Under the pieces are notes generated by a model that was given only the letters and a program-made list of their open reading frames with translations, made no database searches and was not told the origin of the DNA. Of a stretch of 64,000 bases of DNA, positions 22,272-33,755 are shown piece by piece. This DNA comes from Cylindrotheca closterium (taxonomy: Eukaryota > Bacillariophyta > Bacillariophyceae > Bacillariales > Bacillariaceae). The position numbers and the translations under genes were made by a program. The first letter of the stretch is position 1, and every line of letters begins with the position of its first letter. The DNA lies in contig CAKOGP040002092.1 in NCBI GenBank assembly GCA_933822405.4, forward strand, positions 142,102 through 206,101, given 5' to 3'.

Positions 22272-22454
22272 ATGAGTGAAGCATCTTCCAACCCATCTGG
22301 TAAGCCATTGTTTGATATTATGTGCATTCTTAATGTAGAACATACTAGTTACAACATAGGTACTTACCAAACTCCATCGAATCAATCGCACGCAGATCCT
22401 GCCAATCATAATAATAATAATATTATCGCCAATAACAGTCATCGCAACGACAGC

Positions 22455-22486
<32 letters not shown>

Positions 22487-25400
22487 ACACGATCCAAATG
22501 AAGGGTCCAATGGTGATACTACTACTAATATTGATAACGACAACAGCAATGATATGACACGGTCCAATAATACCACCATCATCAATAATGGCAATGGCGC
22601 GATGCAATCCAATCCTTTACGTTCGTTGTCACAAGCAGACCATAATAGGATGTCAGCAACCACAAACGCCATAACAACAACAACGACGCCCATTATTGGG
22701 AATCCGCTTGAGGCTGCTACTGATACTGATACTGATACTGATACCTCATCGCAAACCAATGGCAATAGGAATCAACAACATCACCATCATCATCAAAATG
22801 GTGTTATGGAATCATCATCCTCCGTAGCAAACACAACAACAACCGAGCCATCAAGTCATCCAAATAACAACAAAAACAAACACAACAACAACAACAACAA
22901 CACTACGAATGCCAGTCAGGATGTTCCAGTGCCGAATCCACTGCTTGATGGGACGACTACCAAGTCATCCATGGGAACTGGACAACAACAAGAAGAAGAT
23001 GGTGATGATGATGTTGATGTTGATGACGATTGTTCCATTATGGAGGTGGATTCACCGGCAACGATCAAACCTTCAACAACCGTTCCAAATGGTAGGGATG
23101 ACGGGAAAGAATCATCATCATCACCACCACTACCATCACATTCACTCTTCCAAACACGAACAACAACAACTGCCAATAAGTCATCCTATACTGGAAACGA
23201 AGAACTCAAGAAACCACCACCACCACCATCACATTCACATTCACTCTTCCAGACAAGTACAACAACAACTGCCAATAAGTCATCCTATACTGGAAACGAA
23301 GAACTTAAGAAACCACCACCACCACCATCGCATTCACTCTTCCAGACAAGTACAACAACAACTGCCAATAAGTCTTCCTATACTGGAAACGAAGAACTCA
23401 AGAAATCACCACCATCACCATCACCACCATCACCTTCCTATCTCGATCCAATGGAACTTTCTTCTATTTCTACCGTGACCTTTACCCATGCCCTCTTTGG
23501 TCGTGCCAATAAGTCGAACACAAAACAAGAAGAAGGAGAAAAGCAATCGGCCACATTGACAACAACAACAACAACGCCAACAACAACAACAACAATGTCG
23601 TCATTGGAGCAAGATGACAAGCAAAAACTTGACAAGGTTGAAACTACCAAAAACAACAATGACAATATTGACAATAATGATAATGTCCAAATCTTGACCA
23701 AGAAACACGCCGAAAAAGAATGGAGGCGCAAACGCAAACGGCAGCTACGAAAACAGTTGGCAGGCAATAAGGGTGTGATTCCATCCTTTGTGTCCATTTT
23801 GGAAGGTCCGATTCATATTGATGAAGAAAAAGAAAAAGAAGACGAGGAAATGAAAGAGGATGTTACCATTACCAAGATTGTGGTAAATGTGGACGAATAT
23901 TTGAAATTGGGTGACATGAGAAAGATGGTTCCCAATAATGTCAAGAGCTACAATCGGTTTTCAGTAACAGCCGCTCGATCCAAGTCCATCGCAGTAGGCG
24001 GACCATCAATTCCGGTTCCATCAAGTATACTTTCTGCAAGTCCCGTCACATCAGGTTCTATTCCATTGGACCCGGATCCAAAAGACGAAGGTTACTACGA
24101 AGGCATCAAACACATGGCCATGCCAGAAGACGAAATCTACTTGAGTGATATGCAACAGTGGCTCCGACAAAATTTGGAATTCTTTTCGGCCACCCAAATG
24201 GATGCCCAAATGTCACAATCGGGACGACGGCAACGAACCACCCGGGGAAAGGTGGGGATCCGTTGCGTCCATTGCGCTCGGGCCTTGTTGCCAAAGTTTG
24301 AATCGAAATTGAATACCAATGCCATGAAGTACGAACAATGGCCACCGGGGTCAGTTTCCTATCCTGCAACCATGGATGGACTGTATTCTTCGTGCAGTCA
24401 ACGGCCACAATTGCACTTCAAGACGTGTCCATACATTTCAGCGGCCATGCGGATCCAAGGATCTCAATGGCTATCGGGGGAGGGGGAATCAGCGTCAGCG
24501 CATCCAACCAAGAGACGGAAGCGGTGTCGTGAAGGAATCAGTGCGGTCATGTATTATCACATTGCTTGCGAACGAATTGGATTGTTGGAAACGGCGGGGG
24601 GATTGCGGTTTACACGAGATTTGAATTTGGAGCCACTGCCATTGGAACAAGCTAGACACAAGGTGGAGGTAACCAAACCCGAATTGACCATCAAGCCAAG
24701 GCAGCGACAAGTTTCGTATCAGCCCATGTCAGCAACGTCGTCAGTGAGCAGTAATATGCCACCACCAGCACAAGTCAAAGCGGAAAAGACACCCTGTACC
24801 AACGAAGAGTGCCAGCAAATTCTCCAAGAAGCCTTGCAAGAAGAAGATGATTTGTCTGTTCGATTGGCCTGCAAGGAGGATAACGAGATGGTCAGTGACT
24901 ACACATTCTTGGCAATCAAGCAAATGGCCTTGTGCCATGCCAGTCCATTGGATTTTGTGTCTCGGGGCAAAAAGACCAAGCTGATGCGACTGGGATTTTC
25001 AGGATTCTGCTGCCGGCATTGCAATGACAAGAATATTGCAACGCATGCCTGTCGGAGCTATTCGTCTGCTCCCGATAACTTGGCTTCGGCCATTTCCAAC
25101 AGTTTTGTCCTGCACTTGGCCAAATGTCCGAATACTCCTACCAAAATCAAACAAGCGTTGGCGGCACTCAAGAAGATACATTCCAAACAAATGCAACAAC
25201 TGCCGTATGGGAGTCAGCGCAAATGCTTCTTTGAACTCTGGCGACGAATGCGAGCTGCCGACAAGATTGTGGAGGGCCAGGAAAATCCCACAGTCGAGCA
25301 AATTGCCGAAGCGTCGGAAGAGGCGGGAATCGCCATGTCTGCAGCAGCGATGCCCGATTCTGCTCGTTCCACATCCGTGGAGACAGCTATAGAATCGAAT

Positions 25401-26974
25401 CGGAAGAATTCCCGTAGCGCTGGATTTCCAATCTCGTCGAATGAGAATTCTCTAAGAGTACTCAAGAAAGCCGAGGAAGAATGGGATCCAACGAAGGATA
25501 ATGACAATCTGATGGACAAGGATGATCGCTTCCTCGTTTCGGATTATGTATTTTTGACGATGCGGCAATTGGGAACAGCGCTTCCCACTAGTGCGGACTT
25601 TCGGGGAAATAGAAGGCAAAACATTTCGCAACGCATGGCTGGTAAGACAAAGATTGTACACTTTTGTTTGTTTTGTTATATTCTTTGTTGGCTCAAGCGC
25701 TCACTATATTGCTTGCTACAGGGATGAAATGCTTGCATTGTTTGGAAGAGCATGGCTTTGTCGGTTCTGGTCGTTCGTTTCCTAGCGCTCCTGACAACAT
25801 GGCATCTGCCTTCAATACATCTTTGTACAATCACATGCAAGCTTGTCCAGGAGTGCCTGCGGAGCTGAAGAGCGCGTTTTCTGATCTCCGCAAAATTCAC
25901 AGTATGCAGTGCCAGAACCTTGTATTCGGGTCGCAGCGCAAGTTTTTCAACAAGGTGTTTGCCAAGCTGAGACGAGTACCAATTCCACAAAGTGTTCTGG
26001 AGGCACTACCGCCAGTTCCCAGTCCCGCCAAGAAGTCGTCGTATGGAGCTTCATATGGAGCAACCGTGCCCATGGCAAGTGACGAAGCACTACAAAAGCA
26101 CTCATTTGTTAATGGACCAGCATTGGATGGCTTTCCAGCGTTCTACCAGTGCCTGCGATGCCGTGCGGTCCCATTTGCCTTTCGAGCTCCTGGATGCGTA
26201 CAGAATTCTCGACCGAGTACTTCCCTGCTAGTTAAGCATACCATGGCATGCCAAGGGGATGCTATTTTCATGGGCTTTGTCAAGGCGGGATTCAATGCAT
26301 TGACGGAAGATTTCGAGTTCTTGTCGCAGTTAAAGCCTTTTCAAGACTTGGTGCACCATGTAGTGGGCGGCGATGATGAACTTGCGGCTCTGTTTTCGGA
26401 CCCAGTAGAGGCCACGAAGAAGACTACAACTGGTTGGTGGAGACGATTGCCCGCAAGTGTGAACTTTGATGAAGCTCAGAAGCGATTTGAAAAGATGGCA
26501 TCCGACTTGAGCATTTCGTCCAGCCGCCTTCAAGACCAACCCAAATTGATTCGATATTTGCAGACGATTTCCCCAAACTTTCATATTCCTTCGCCTTCCA
26601 TCAAAGACGAGACTAAAGATGTGTCTATGGAAGTTGACGAGCAAAGGCTCACTGGCAGGGAAGGGGCTTCTTTAACGGATGAGTCAGCTGCCACTTTATC
26701 AACTTCACCTGCAGGCAATACATCCGTGAGGCAATCTACCACTGCTGCCAACTCTGTTATGGCGTCTGCAGCAGCATCACCACCTCGAGCAGTAGTTGCT
26801 ACGGGCATCACTTCGTCAGCAAAGTCAACAGCTGTTCCTCTCGTGGATGTCAAGCCAGATGGCGTCTCTTCGACATCACAATGCAATGGCGGAGTTGCCA
26901 TTGCTACTGCTGCAGATGGGCAAAAGGAAATCGTTATTGACGACGGCTCAGATGATGATGGGGTTTTTGTATAG
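22272..26974 (+). CDS. Large Asn/Thr-rich protein with four CxxC...HxxxC (CCHC-type) modules
   Basis: Two supported exons, 22272..25641 and 25722..26974 (80-bp intron, GTAAGA...TACAG); 1,540 residues. The first about 450 residues are low complexity (Asn, Thr, Ser, His, Pro runs), including a threefold tandem repeat. Four similar modules follow: IRCVHCARALLPKF...HFKTC (from about 663), FCCRHCNDKN...HLAKC (about 911), MKCLHCLEEHG...HMQAC (about 1124) and YQCLRCRAVPF...HTMAC (about 1265). Modules 2 and 3 also share SAPDN(L/M)ASA and a GSQRK(C/F)FF segment, so they arose by internal duplication. The pattern suggests zinc-binding domains, possibly nuclear. A 60-bp in-frame segment, 22300..22359 (GTAAGC...CATAG), may be a further intron. 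Confidence 0.7.
23141..23415 (+). repeat. In-frame coding tandem repeat, three copies
   Basis: Copies start at 23141, 23240 and 23333 (periods 99 and 93 bp). Each encodes HSLFQT, a Thr run, ANKSSYTGNEELKK and a Pro tract. The period differences come from the Pro/His/Ser codon runs, so the array is likely to vary in length between alleles. Confidence 0.85.
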
Positions 26975-27743
26975 AACCAATTTGTGCTATAGTGTAGCTG
27001 TTTTAATCTGGCCATGCTGTGTCTCCCTCTTCGTCTTTGCAGGTTGGAGAATTGCCAGTCACGAATCACGGTGATGCGCATGAGCAAATCAGTATTGACT
27101 CTTGATTTCTTGTTTCCGTTTAGCATACAAAGATGGTGGTCGAATTCCCACTATCCTCTTGCTTCTCACCTGAATCGGGAACGAAAGAAAGAATGAATGA
27201 ATAACGGAAAATGGCGCGACACGTCACACAGACCAGACTGCCGAGAGCCACCTTCTGGAATGCAGTTTTCTATATATAACATTGTTTTCTTTCGCATCAA
27301 ATACAGGTGAGAACGAGGTGCCACAGGCTGGGCTGATGGAGAGGCTACTTCATTACCATCCTTTCTATTTCCACCATCTTTTGTCGCAATATAATAATTA
27401 GCGTGTTGAAGGACGAAAGGAGTTGGCCCCCAAGATAATGCAGCTTCGATTCCTATTTTCACTATATTTGGTCACAGTTTAAAAGCGAAAGATGTTGGCT
27501 GTCATAGTGTAGTTGCGACACGTGCAACCCAAAACGCTGACCCATCTTTCCGATCAAACATTGAGAATCTTTAGTACGCAGTACGATATCAGCAAGGTAA
27601 ACAAATAGTTTCCCCGCGAAGTTCGGATAAAAATGTGTGACACTAATGTAGATTCCCGAGAAACCATATTTGCCGTTCTCCTTCCGCTCACAATTTGGAC
27701 AAATCCAGCTTTGAAAACACTTTACCAACGCACGATATATACA
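26975..27743. other. Intergenic region before the VRFAP/ACWY array
   Basis: I see no supported gene in this 770-bp stretch. An in-frame ATG at 27633 precedes the first array gene, but the residues it would add do not match the other members. The 3' end likely contains the promoter and leader of the first array gene. Confidence 0.45.
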
Positions 27744-28172
27744 ATGAATCTCTCCTGCACAGCGAACACACTGCCTGCATTGCACAGTCCAAGAGATGTT
27801 CCAGTTATGAAGCCGACACGAAGATTATCTACATTGTTCTTGCAGCAAGAAGAAGTCCAATCATCCGATCTATCATGTCCACAGTTTGATGGTAGCCAAG
27901 AATTCAAACTATATGGCACACATAAATGCCGATACAATCTCCATTGTTTCACATCGCAAGTCGACGGCAAAGAAAAGGGCGTTCGGTTTGCCCCAATACC
28001 AACCGCTGAAATAAACACGGTATTGGGCCTAGATGACTACACAACCGACGAACACGCAGCCTGCTGGTATTCTCAAAAAGAAAAGAGTGCTCTAAGGCGA
28101 AAGACGAGTTGGAAAAGAATGCAGAGATCGGGGGACGATTTCTTTCACAGAGACGCACGATGGACTGCATGA
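27744..28172 (+). CDS. VRFAP/ACWY small protein family, array member 1
   Basis: Single exon, 142 residues from the ATG at 27744. This start was chosen because SPRDVPVMKPTRRLS then lies close to the N-terminus, as in the other members. The conserved core is GVRFAPIPTAE, LDDYTTDEHAACWYS and a basic helix, and the protein ends in DARWTA. The variable middle is Ser/Gln-rich. The core resembles the SVxF...YTxxExxxxWY segment found in many uncharacterised diatom proteins; the function is unknown. No signal peptide or membrane helix is visible. It is the most diverged of the four intact members in the array. Confidence 0.7.
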   Translation: MNLSCTANTLPALHSPRDVPVMKPTRRLSTLFLQQEEVQSSDLSCPQFDGSQEFKLYGTHKCRYNLHCFTSQVDGKEKGVRFAPIPTAEINTVLGLDDYTTDEHAACWYSQKEKSALRRKTSWKRMQRSGDDFFHRDARWTA

Positions 28173-29135
28173 GGAATTTTCCGTTTCCCTACCGATTTTG
28201 AATTCAACAACCATATATTAAAATAATACATACACACTATATATAATAGGACTAAAGCAATTTTAGACCCCTCGTAATAATCATGCTCAACGTTGTTGGA
28301 AGTTCTGTACTTTTTTCATACAACAGCAGGTGGCTCAAAACTACGAAATGGCTCATCATGTTTTTAAAAGTCACTTTGGCTCATCATATATATCGCTTTG
28401 GAATGCCAATGAACATAGCACTAGGCGGCCGTTCACATAGACACACCGGTAGAGCTTATAAAACAGGAATTGAGATTAGAAGTCGCACGAATTGAACATA
28501 CGGCGGTAGGCCTAGTAACAAACATCGTGCTTGTTCCCGAGATTTCAGATTCCTGAAAACAAATGGAACCGCCCTTCGTGTTGCCTCACGCCAAAATGTA
28601 TACCACGCAATAGGAATGGGCAAAAGAAGTCGAAACATATGTATAGGGCGGTTCTAACAAAAATATTGTGGAAAGGTTCCCGGGATAATGGATACTCCTT
28701 GTTATTCTTGAGAAGAGCCGCCTTTGCTATACCTCAACCCCTCTAAGCGCCATCTCCATGATTTAGTAGTGGAAAGACCCTTGGCTCTCAGTCGTTCCGA
28801 TCCAGCAACCTTTAGGGACGTGGACACGTGTACGTGTACTTATGTCTTCCTTCACCACAACGCTTATTGTGAAACCAAAATACATATCCCAATTTACATG
28901 TTCGTTGCGAAAACAATTGACAATTTGCACAAGCTTCCATATTATTCTCCGAATTCTGGTCTATATCTCATGCCGCACCGTACATGTACACGTACTTACG
29001 TAGTGAGACGAAACGCAAGTAACGAACTCCAACAACGTTCCACGACCGCGCTTCCCAATACCGGGGCCATTTTGTCTTTAAAAAACTAGAGCTCACAACT
29101 TTTCTTCAGCAACCACGTGGAAAGCACATCCTCAG
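28173..29135. other. Array spacer 1
   Basis: About 960 bp without a convincing gene. It contains clustered ACGTG-type sequence (GACACGTGTACGTGTAC near 28817 and GTACACGTAC near 28985), which may be part of a promoter. The last about 50 bp before the next ATG are shared with the pseudogene copy at 30.68 kb. Confidence 0.45.
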
Positions 29136-29657
29136 ATGCCAGCCAGAATGCAGTCCTCCACATGCTGTAGAGATATGCCAATGGCAATGCCGACGAGGAA
29201 ACCTTCTATATCATCACTCCCACGCCTCGTCAAGCCACTGTCCAAATTTCTATCATCCTCCCGTCGAAGCTTTTCATCAGATTTGTCACTTCGTTGCTTA
29301 GACGGTGGGTATGAGGCAGGTGACTTGAAGCCGAGCAGCAGTAGTTTCCACCTTGCTAGCAGTGATGAACTGAGCTTGTTTTCATTTGCAACCGCCGTTG
29401 TCATCGAAGCTGACGACGAAGAAGAGGAAGAAAGGGGTGTCCGTTTTGCCCCTCAACCAACAACAGCGACATTTACCTGTCTGTGCCTTGACGATTATAC
29501 ACCTGACGAGCTCGAGGCATGTTGGTTTTCCCTCGACGACATTCGATACATGCGAGAAAAGAGAAAGCGAAAACGAGCGAGAAAGCTCTTTACGAAGAAG
29601 AACAAGCGCCTCCAGGGCAAAATCTTGAAACGAGAAGACACACGATGGAGCGTATGA
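29136..29657 (+). CDS. VRFAP/ACWY small protein family, array member 2
   Basis: Single exon, 173 residues. It begins MPARMQSSTCCRDMPMAMPTRKPS, matching the family's RDxPMxMPxR(R/K)xS opening. A Ser-rich stretch and an acidic run (DDEEEEERG) lead to GVRFAPQPTTATF, LDDYTPDELEACWFS and DDIRYMREKRK, with a very basic helix and the terminal DTRWSV. The basic tail could bind nucleic acid or serve as a nuclear signal, but that is inference. This is the apparent parent of the pseudogene at 30725-31060, with which it shares its leader and most of its coding sequence. Confidence 0.75.
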   Translation: MPARMQSSTCCRDMPMAMPTRKPSISSLPRLVKPLSKFLSSSRRSFSSDLSLRCLDGGYEAGDLKPSSSSFHLASSDELSLFSFATAVVIEADDEEEEERGVRFAPQPTTATFTCLCLDDYTPDELEACWFSLDDIRYMREKRKRKRARKLFTKKNKRLQGKILKREDTRWSV

Positions 29658-30675
29658 GCTTCACTTGGCTACAAACAGGAAGAACTCGAAGGGTTTACGG
29701 GAGTACTGTCATCGTGGACAGTGCACATGTATCAAGGACCAAAAGGTGAACTCACCGCCCTGCTACTGGCAAGAGCTGATTGAAGGTTTCGCAACAAAAC
29801 GTCCAGCATAAACGGCATGTTGACCAATTCAAAACTTATACGGCTACTCTCATCGGGACGGTATCCATTCAGGCCTAATCAGGAGTTGATACTCCATAGT
29901 GTAAAAACTAAGTATGCCGTCTTCACATGTTCTTCTCTATTTCCCCCTTTTCGCCTCTCCTTCGCTTGTGGTGCGCGAGACAGTTGAGGCTGTAAAGCTG
30001 AAGTGAACTTGAACCCTCTAGTGGTTCCAAACCACGTTATCCAGCGGCCGAGCGTCTGCCACTTCATATTTACTTATGCCTGGTGCTTTGAAGCAGCGAT
30101 GTTGTGACAAGATCCCCGGAACCCTCTTTGGTGCTCAAGAAGTAAAACACGGCCTTTTAACAAGAATACCGTACACAAATAGTGTCTACATAGTAGAACT
30201 GGATTTCGGACATTTGAAGCAAAAAGTGAGCAAGAGCAGGTTGGCTCCCGGTATTATTGTACCTTGCTTGCATGGTGCGGTGTTTGTGACGTGCTTTGGC
30301 AGGAAATTAGCGGGTGAGAAAGAATAGATGAAAAGTGAACAACACAAAAGATTCTCCATTATTATTGTAGATGGATAAACTGTCGGAACACCAAGGCTCA
30401 ACAATCCACTGGACAAGTGTTCTAATGATGGCTTTTTACAAAGTAGCGTTTTGGCATGACAGACAAACTGCATACAAAATAAGGAATGGAGAAAAGAAAT
30501 CGCAAACACGGTAAAAAAACTACAATTCAAGATTCCTGGGCAAATGGATGCTCATCGATTTTCTTGAAAATAGGTAAGAAATTTCTATATAGATGTGCTT
30601 CCTCCATACTTCAGAAATAGCATCCCATAGTACCGGCAGCTTTTATAGGTACTGTATGTACAGCGTTCTGTAATA
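29658..30675. other. Array spacer 2
   Basis: About 1 kb between member 2 and its pseudogene copy. Open frames here are short, and none shows the family motifs or any recognisable domain. I see no transposon ends. Confidence 0.45.
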
Positions 30676-30724
30676 AAATTTGAGGGCGCACAACTTTTGT
30701 TCAACTACAATGTTGGATACTAGA

Positions 30725-31060
30725 ATGCCAGGCAGCTGGACTGCGGTCCTCTCCATGCTGTAGAGAAATACCCGATCGTCCGCATCATCATTCGGACGCC
30801 TTGTCAATGAGCCTCTATCCAAGTTTCTTTCATCCTCCGGTCGAATTTTCATCAGCTTTTTCACTACGTCGCTTACACTGCGGCTATGCGACGGCGAGCA
30901 GCAAATTCCACCTTGCTAGCAGTGATGAACTGAGCTTGTTTTCATTCGCAACTACAGTTGTCGTTGAGGCTGACGACCAAGAAGAAGAAGAAGAAAGGGG
31001 CGTCCGTTTTGCCTCTCAACCAACAACATCGACATACCTGCCTGTGCCTTGACGATGATA
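30725..31060 (+). pseudogene. Broken duplicate of array member 2 (VRFAP/ACWY family)
   Basis: This segment lines up with member 2 from about 45 bp before its ATG through the VRFAP core. Landmarks are the CATGCTGTAGAGA start region, the segment encoding FHLASSDELSLFSFAT, and the run encoding GVRFASQPTT. A small indel just after the ATG puts a stop 12 codons in. A second, 2-bp deletion in the segment encoding TF(T)CLCLDD shifts the frame again, and similarity ends a few bases after GACGAT, so the ACWY half is lost. The middle is still open, so the duplication looks recent. It cannot make a normal family protein as it stands. Confidence 0.8.
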
Positions 31061-31679
31061 AGCCTGGTTTTACGATTGCATGGAGTAAAAGAGATCTCAT
31101 ACCCTAGTACTGCGGGACTAAATATCCAAAACGGGGGCATGTTGTACCAGGTACTATACTGTAGGCATCCTCTTCCATGCCAGCAGAAGCCTCTCGCTCT
31201 AGTGAAGAACGCGGCCAAAATCACAACGAACTGACAATGATGGAGATGAAGAACACACAACACAAGAGTCAAATACAGTATATTCCGGACATTCGGAGCA
31301 CCAAAACAGCTCTTGATTCATTGCAGCTACAGTACCAGGTACTGTACTGGTAGTTACATATATGGTACAATGGTTGTGAAATCCTTTTGAAGGAGAAAGC
31401 GGGAGCTAAAGGATACTCCGAAGGGATATCGAAGCACCAAAATACGTGGAACCGTTTGCAAAGAATATCCGGTTTTCGATGTTGTGGGTCGTTTTTCGGA
31501 ACCACGAAGGTCACTTTTCGCGGACTTTCGTTGCAGGTTCAACAATCCACTATGGATTGGTGGCAGATTGTCCTTTCTTTTGAGACAAAAGAAATGGCGT
31601 CGAATCAACACGGGAATGCGTTTTAGACTCACAAAGTTAGGCAAATCAATCCATTCCATAATTTACTGCAATCATTAGA
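31061..31679. other. Array spacer 3
   Basis: No gene is seen in about 600 bp. There are GTACC/GGTAC-rich inverted sequences such as TACCAGGTACTGTACTGGTA near 31335, which could form a hairpin. It should hold the promoter of array member 3. Confidence 0.45.
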
Positions 31680-32246
31680 ATGAAGCAGCAAACAAGCGTC
31701 AGCACCCATCCCTCCCTGTTGAGTAGTACATCATTGTGCCCTACACGTGTTAGCAAAGACGTACCTATGAGAATGCCAAGAAGAAGAGCATCATCCAATT
31801 CTCTCACATCGCCGGACAAGTCTCATCACCAATTGCTATCATCGTCTTTCAAGCGTTCGACCTGTCCAGTGCTTTATTCGCCAAAATCCTCGATGCATTG
31901 GCTGGACAACTGCGAGACAGATACTCCACTTGGCAACGACAGAGTTCACCTCACTTGTGGCGAGCTGAGTTCGTTGTCCGCCGCACTTCTTGTCGCTGTT
32001 GAGACAGTGGATGATGAAACGGAAAGGGGCGTTCGTTTTGTCCCCTCATCACAAAATGCGATTGTCACCAGCATTGGACTTCGGGAATACACTTCCGAAG
32101 AAATCGAGGCCTGTTGGTACTCTCGTGACGATATCAAATCGATGCGTTACAGTACTACAAACAAGAAAAGTCACCCGAAAAGGGATTCTTGCTATCTACT
32201 CTTGAATAGAAACGACAAAAGATGGAGTGCGGAGCCTTCGCATTGA
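31680..32246 (+). CDS. VRFAP/ACWY small protein family, array member 3
   Basis: Single exon, 188 residues. Its N-terminal VSKDVPMRMPRRRASSNSL matches the family opening almost residue for residue with member 4. The core is GVRFVPSSQNA, LREYTSEEIEACWYS and DDIKSMRYS. The end is DKRWSAEPSH, four residues longer than the usual RWSA terminus. The middle is Ser/Thr-rich with several Cys. The ATG lies about 20 residues before the conserved opening and is the only upstream ATG available in frame. Confidence 0.75.
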   Translation: MKQQTSVSTHPSLLSSTSLCPTRVSKDVPMRMPRRRASSNSLTSPDKSHHQLLSSSFKRSTCPVLYSPKSSMHWLDNCETDTPLGNDRVHLTCGELSSLSAALLVAVETVDDETERGVRFVPSSQNAIVTSIGLREYTSEEIEACWYSRDDIKSMRYSTTNKKSHPKRDSCYLLLNRNDKRWSAEPSH

Positions 32247-33109
32247 TTTGTGCGATTTTGAATTGTGCGATTTTGAAACAAGCATCAAGCAAATACAGTT
32301 GATCAATTTTATAATAGAAGACAGTTTTTAAAAATTCCAGAATTCCAGTTGTTTCACACTGCTACACTATCTCGCTTCTCATCTGAATTTAGTTGCCTGT
32401 GAGGAGACCCCAGAATGATTTCCCGAGTGCCGAGAAGCAGTCCAATTTGCAGCCAAGAGCCGGGATGATCCCAACAATTGACGTAGTTGCTGCCTCTAGA
32501 GGGCTGAAGTTGCTCTTGGCAGTTATGCATTCTCGTTCCAATTCTGGCACGTTCAACGACGATCCACCGTCATTCATCACGGTCTCAAATTTTGTTTGCT
32601 CAAGAAAATGTCATTTTTTCCAGTTCACAGACCAGAAAAGAAATTGATAAAGCATATCGGACACCAATAACGATGCTAACTTCAGAGTCAGAATGCACCA
32701 TGCTAAGAAGGAGACCTTTGAAAACATCACTCGAATGTCTCATCAAGAAGATTGCAGGAAGAAAAGATCCCACGAAAAGCGTTATACTACTCACTTTCGA
32801 TCGTACCGTAGTACCTAAGCCTTAAATGACAGATAGCAGGTCGTGACTGCGCAGAACGAAAGATTGCTTCCTGTGTGCTGGGAAATCTATCCTTGCTTGG
32901 GGGCCAATGTAGCAAAATGGTTTGAACATGGGCGCGAAAGACTACCCGAATGTATTTAAAAATTGATAAAAATGTCTCTTAGTATTACCGTAGGTCCTAT
33001 TAGATTTTGTGTGGGAACAAACCAGCAGTCGGCCGGTGACCCACGTGAAAAAAGGGCTCTACCTAGCAGAACTCGCGATGCATTACTGGTATGATGTGAT
33101 GCGTTTATT

Positions 33110-33215
33110 GTCCACGAGGGAGGAATCGGCATCGTCGGTATCCACCGCAGCTAGCTACTGCGACAGCAGAGGAGGACGAGGAAACCAACTGGTCTTGCCA
33201 CACACCTTCTTTCGA
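33110..33215 (+). pseudogene. Decayed remnant of a VRFAP/ACWY family gene
   Basis: About 90 bp aligns with array member 4 at 34219-34300, including the shared GTATCCACCGCAGCTA-type segment (the SSVSTAA coding part) and the following acidic codons up to AACCAA. Small indels disrupt the frame and the VRFAP core is not preserved downstream. It appears to be an old, degraded copy. Confidence 0.6.
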
Positions 33216-33441
33216 CGGCAACTGTGCTACTTCACTTGCCACACGCAGTGGAAGGACACGGCTGTTGACGCAATGAAAGATTGCTTCGCTCTAGTGTAAA
33301 AGAACTATGCAGCACTGCGAAGAAATGAAGAATTGCTTCCAGTGTGCTTGTGGGCCAATCTACCGAGCAGAATAGTTTGAACATGGGCGCGAAATTATAC
33401 AGGAATAGATTCTAAAAATGAAATTCCCTTGTTACTACGTT

Positions 33442-33755
33442 GTTTGGTTGGAACGAACTTGATGGGTAGGCTCAGTGCGTGACAACAGTCCTAGCAAAGC
33501 AGGCGAATCGAACTTCAATGATGTTCAGCGTTATCCAGTTCGAAGTACAGAAGAAAAGGCCGTGTACAATGTTTGGTGGGAACAAAATTGGTAGGCCCAA
33601 GGCCCACGTGAAAACAGATCGAGCAACAGGCGAATCGAACTTCAATGGTGTTGAGCGCTATCTTGGTCCGAATACGGAAGAAAATGCGGTACCGGTAATG
33701 TTTGGTGGGAACAAACTTAGTCGGCCAAGGTCCACGTGAAAATAGATAAAGCAGA
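33442..33755. repeat. 129-bp tandem repeat, about 2.4 copies
   Basis: Units start at 33442, 33571 and 33700, each with GTTTGGTKGGAACRAA; the units at 33442 and 33571 also share GGCGAATCGAACTTCAATG and a GAAGAAAA end. A related GGGAACAAAC...CCCACGTGAAAA piece lies near 33014. The period of 129 is a multiple of three, so a frame stays open through the units, but I see no protein motif in it. Confidence 0.8.

Noticed and set aside
33479..33739. Open frame through the 129-bp repeat as a repeat protein
   Set aside because: The frame stays open only because 129 is divisible by three; there is no motif and no clear start.
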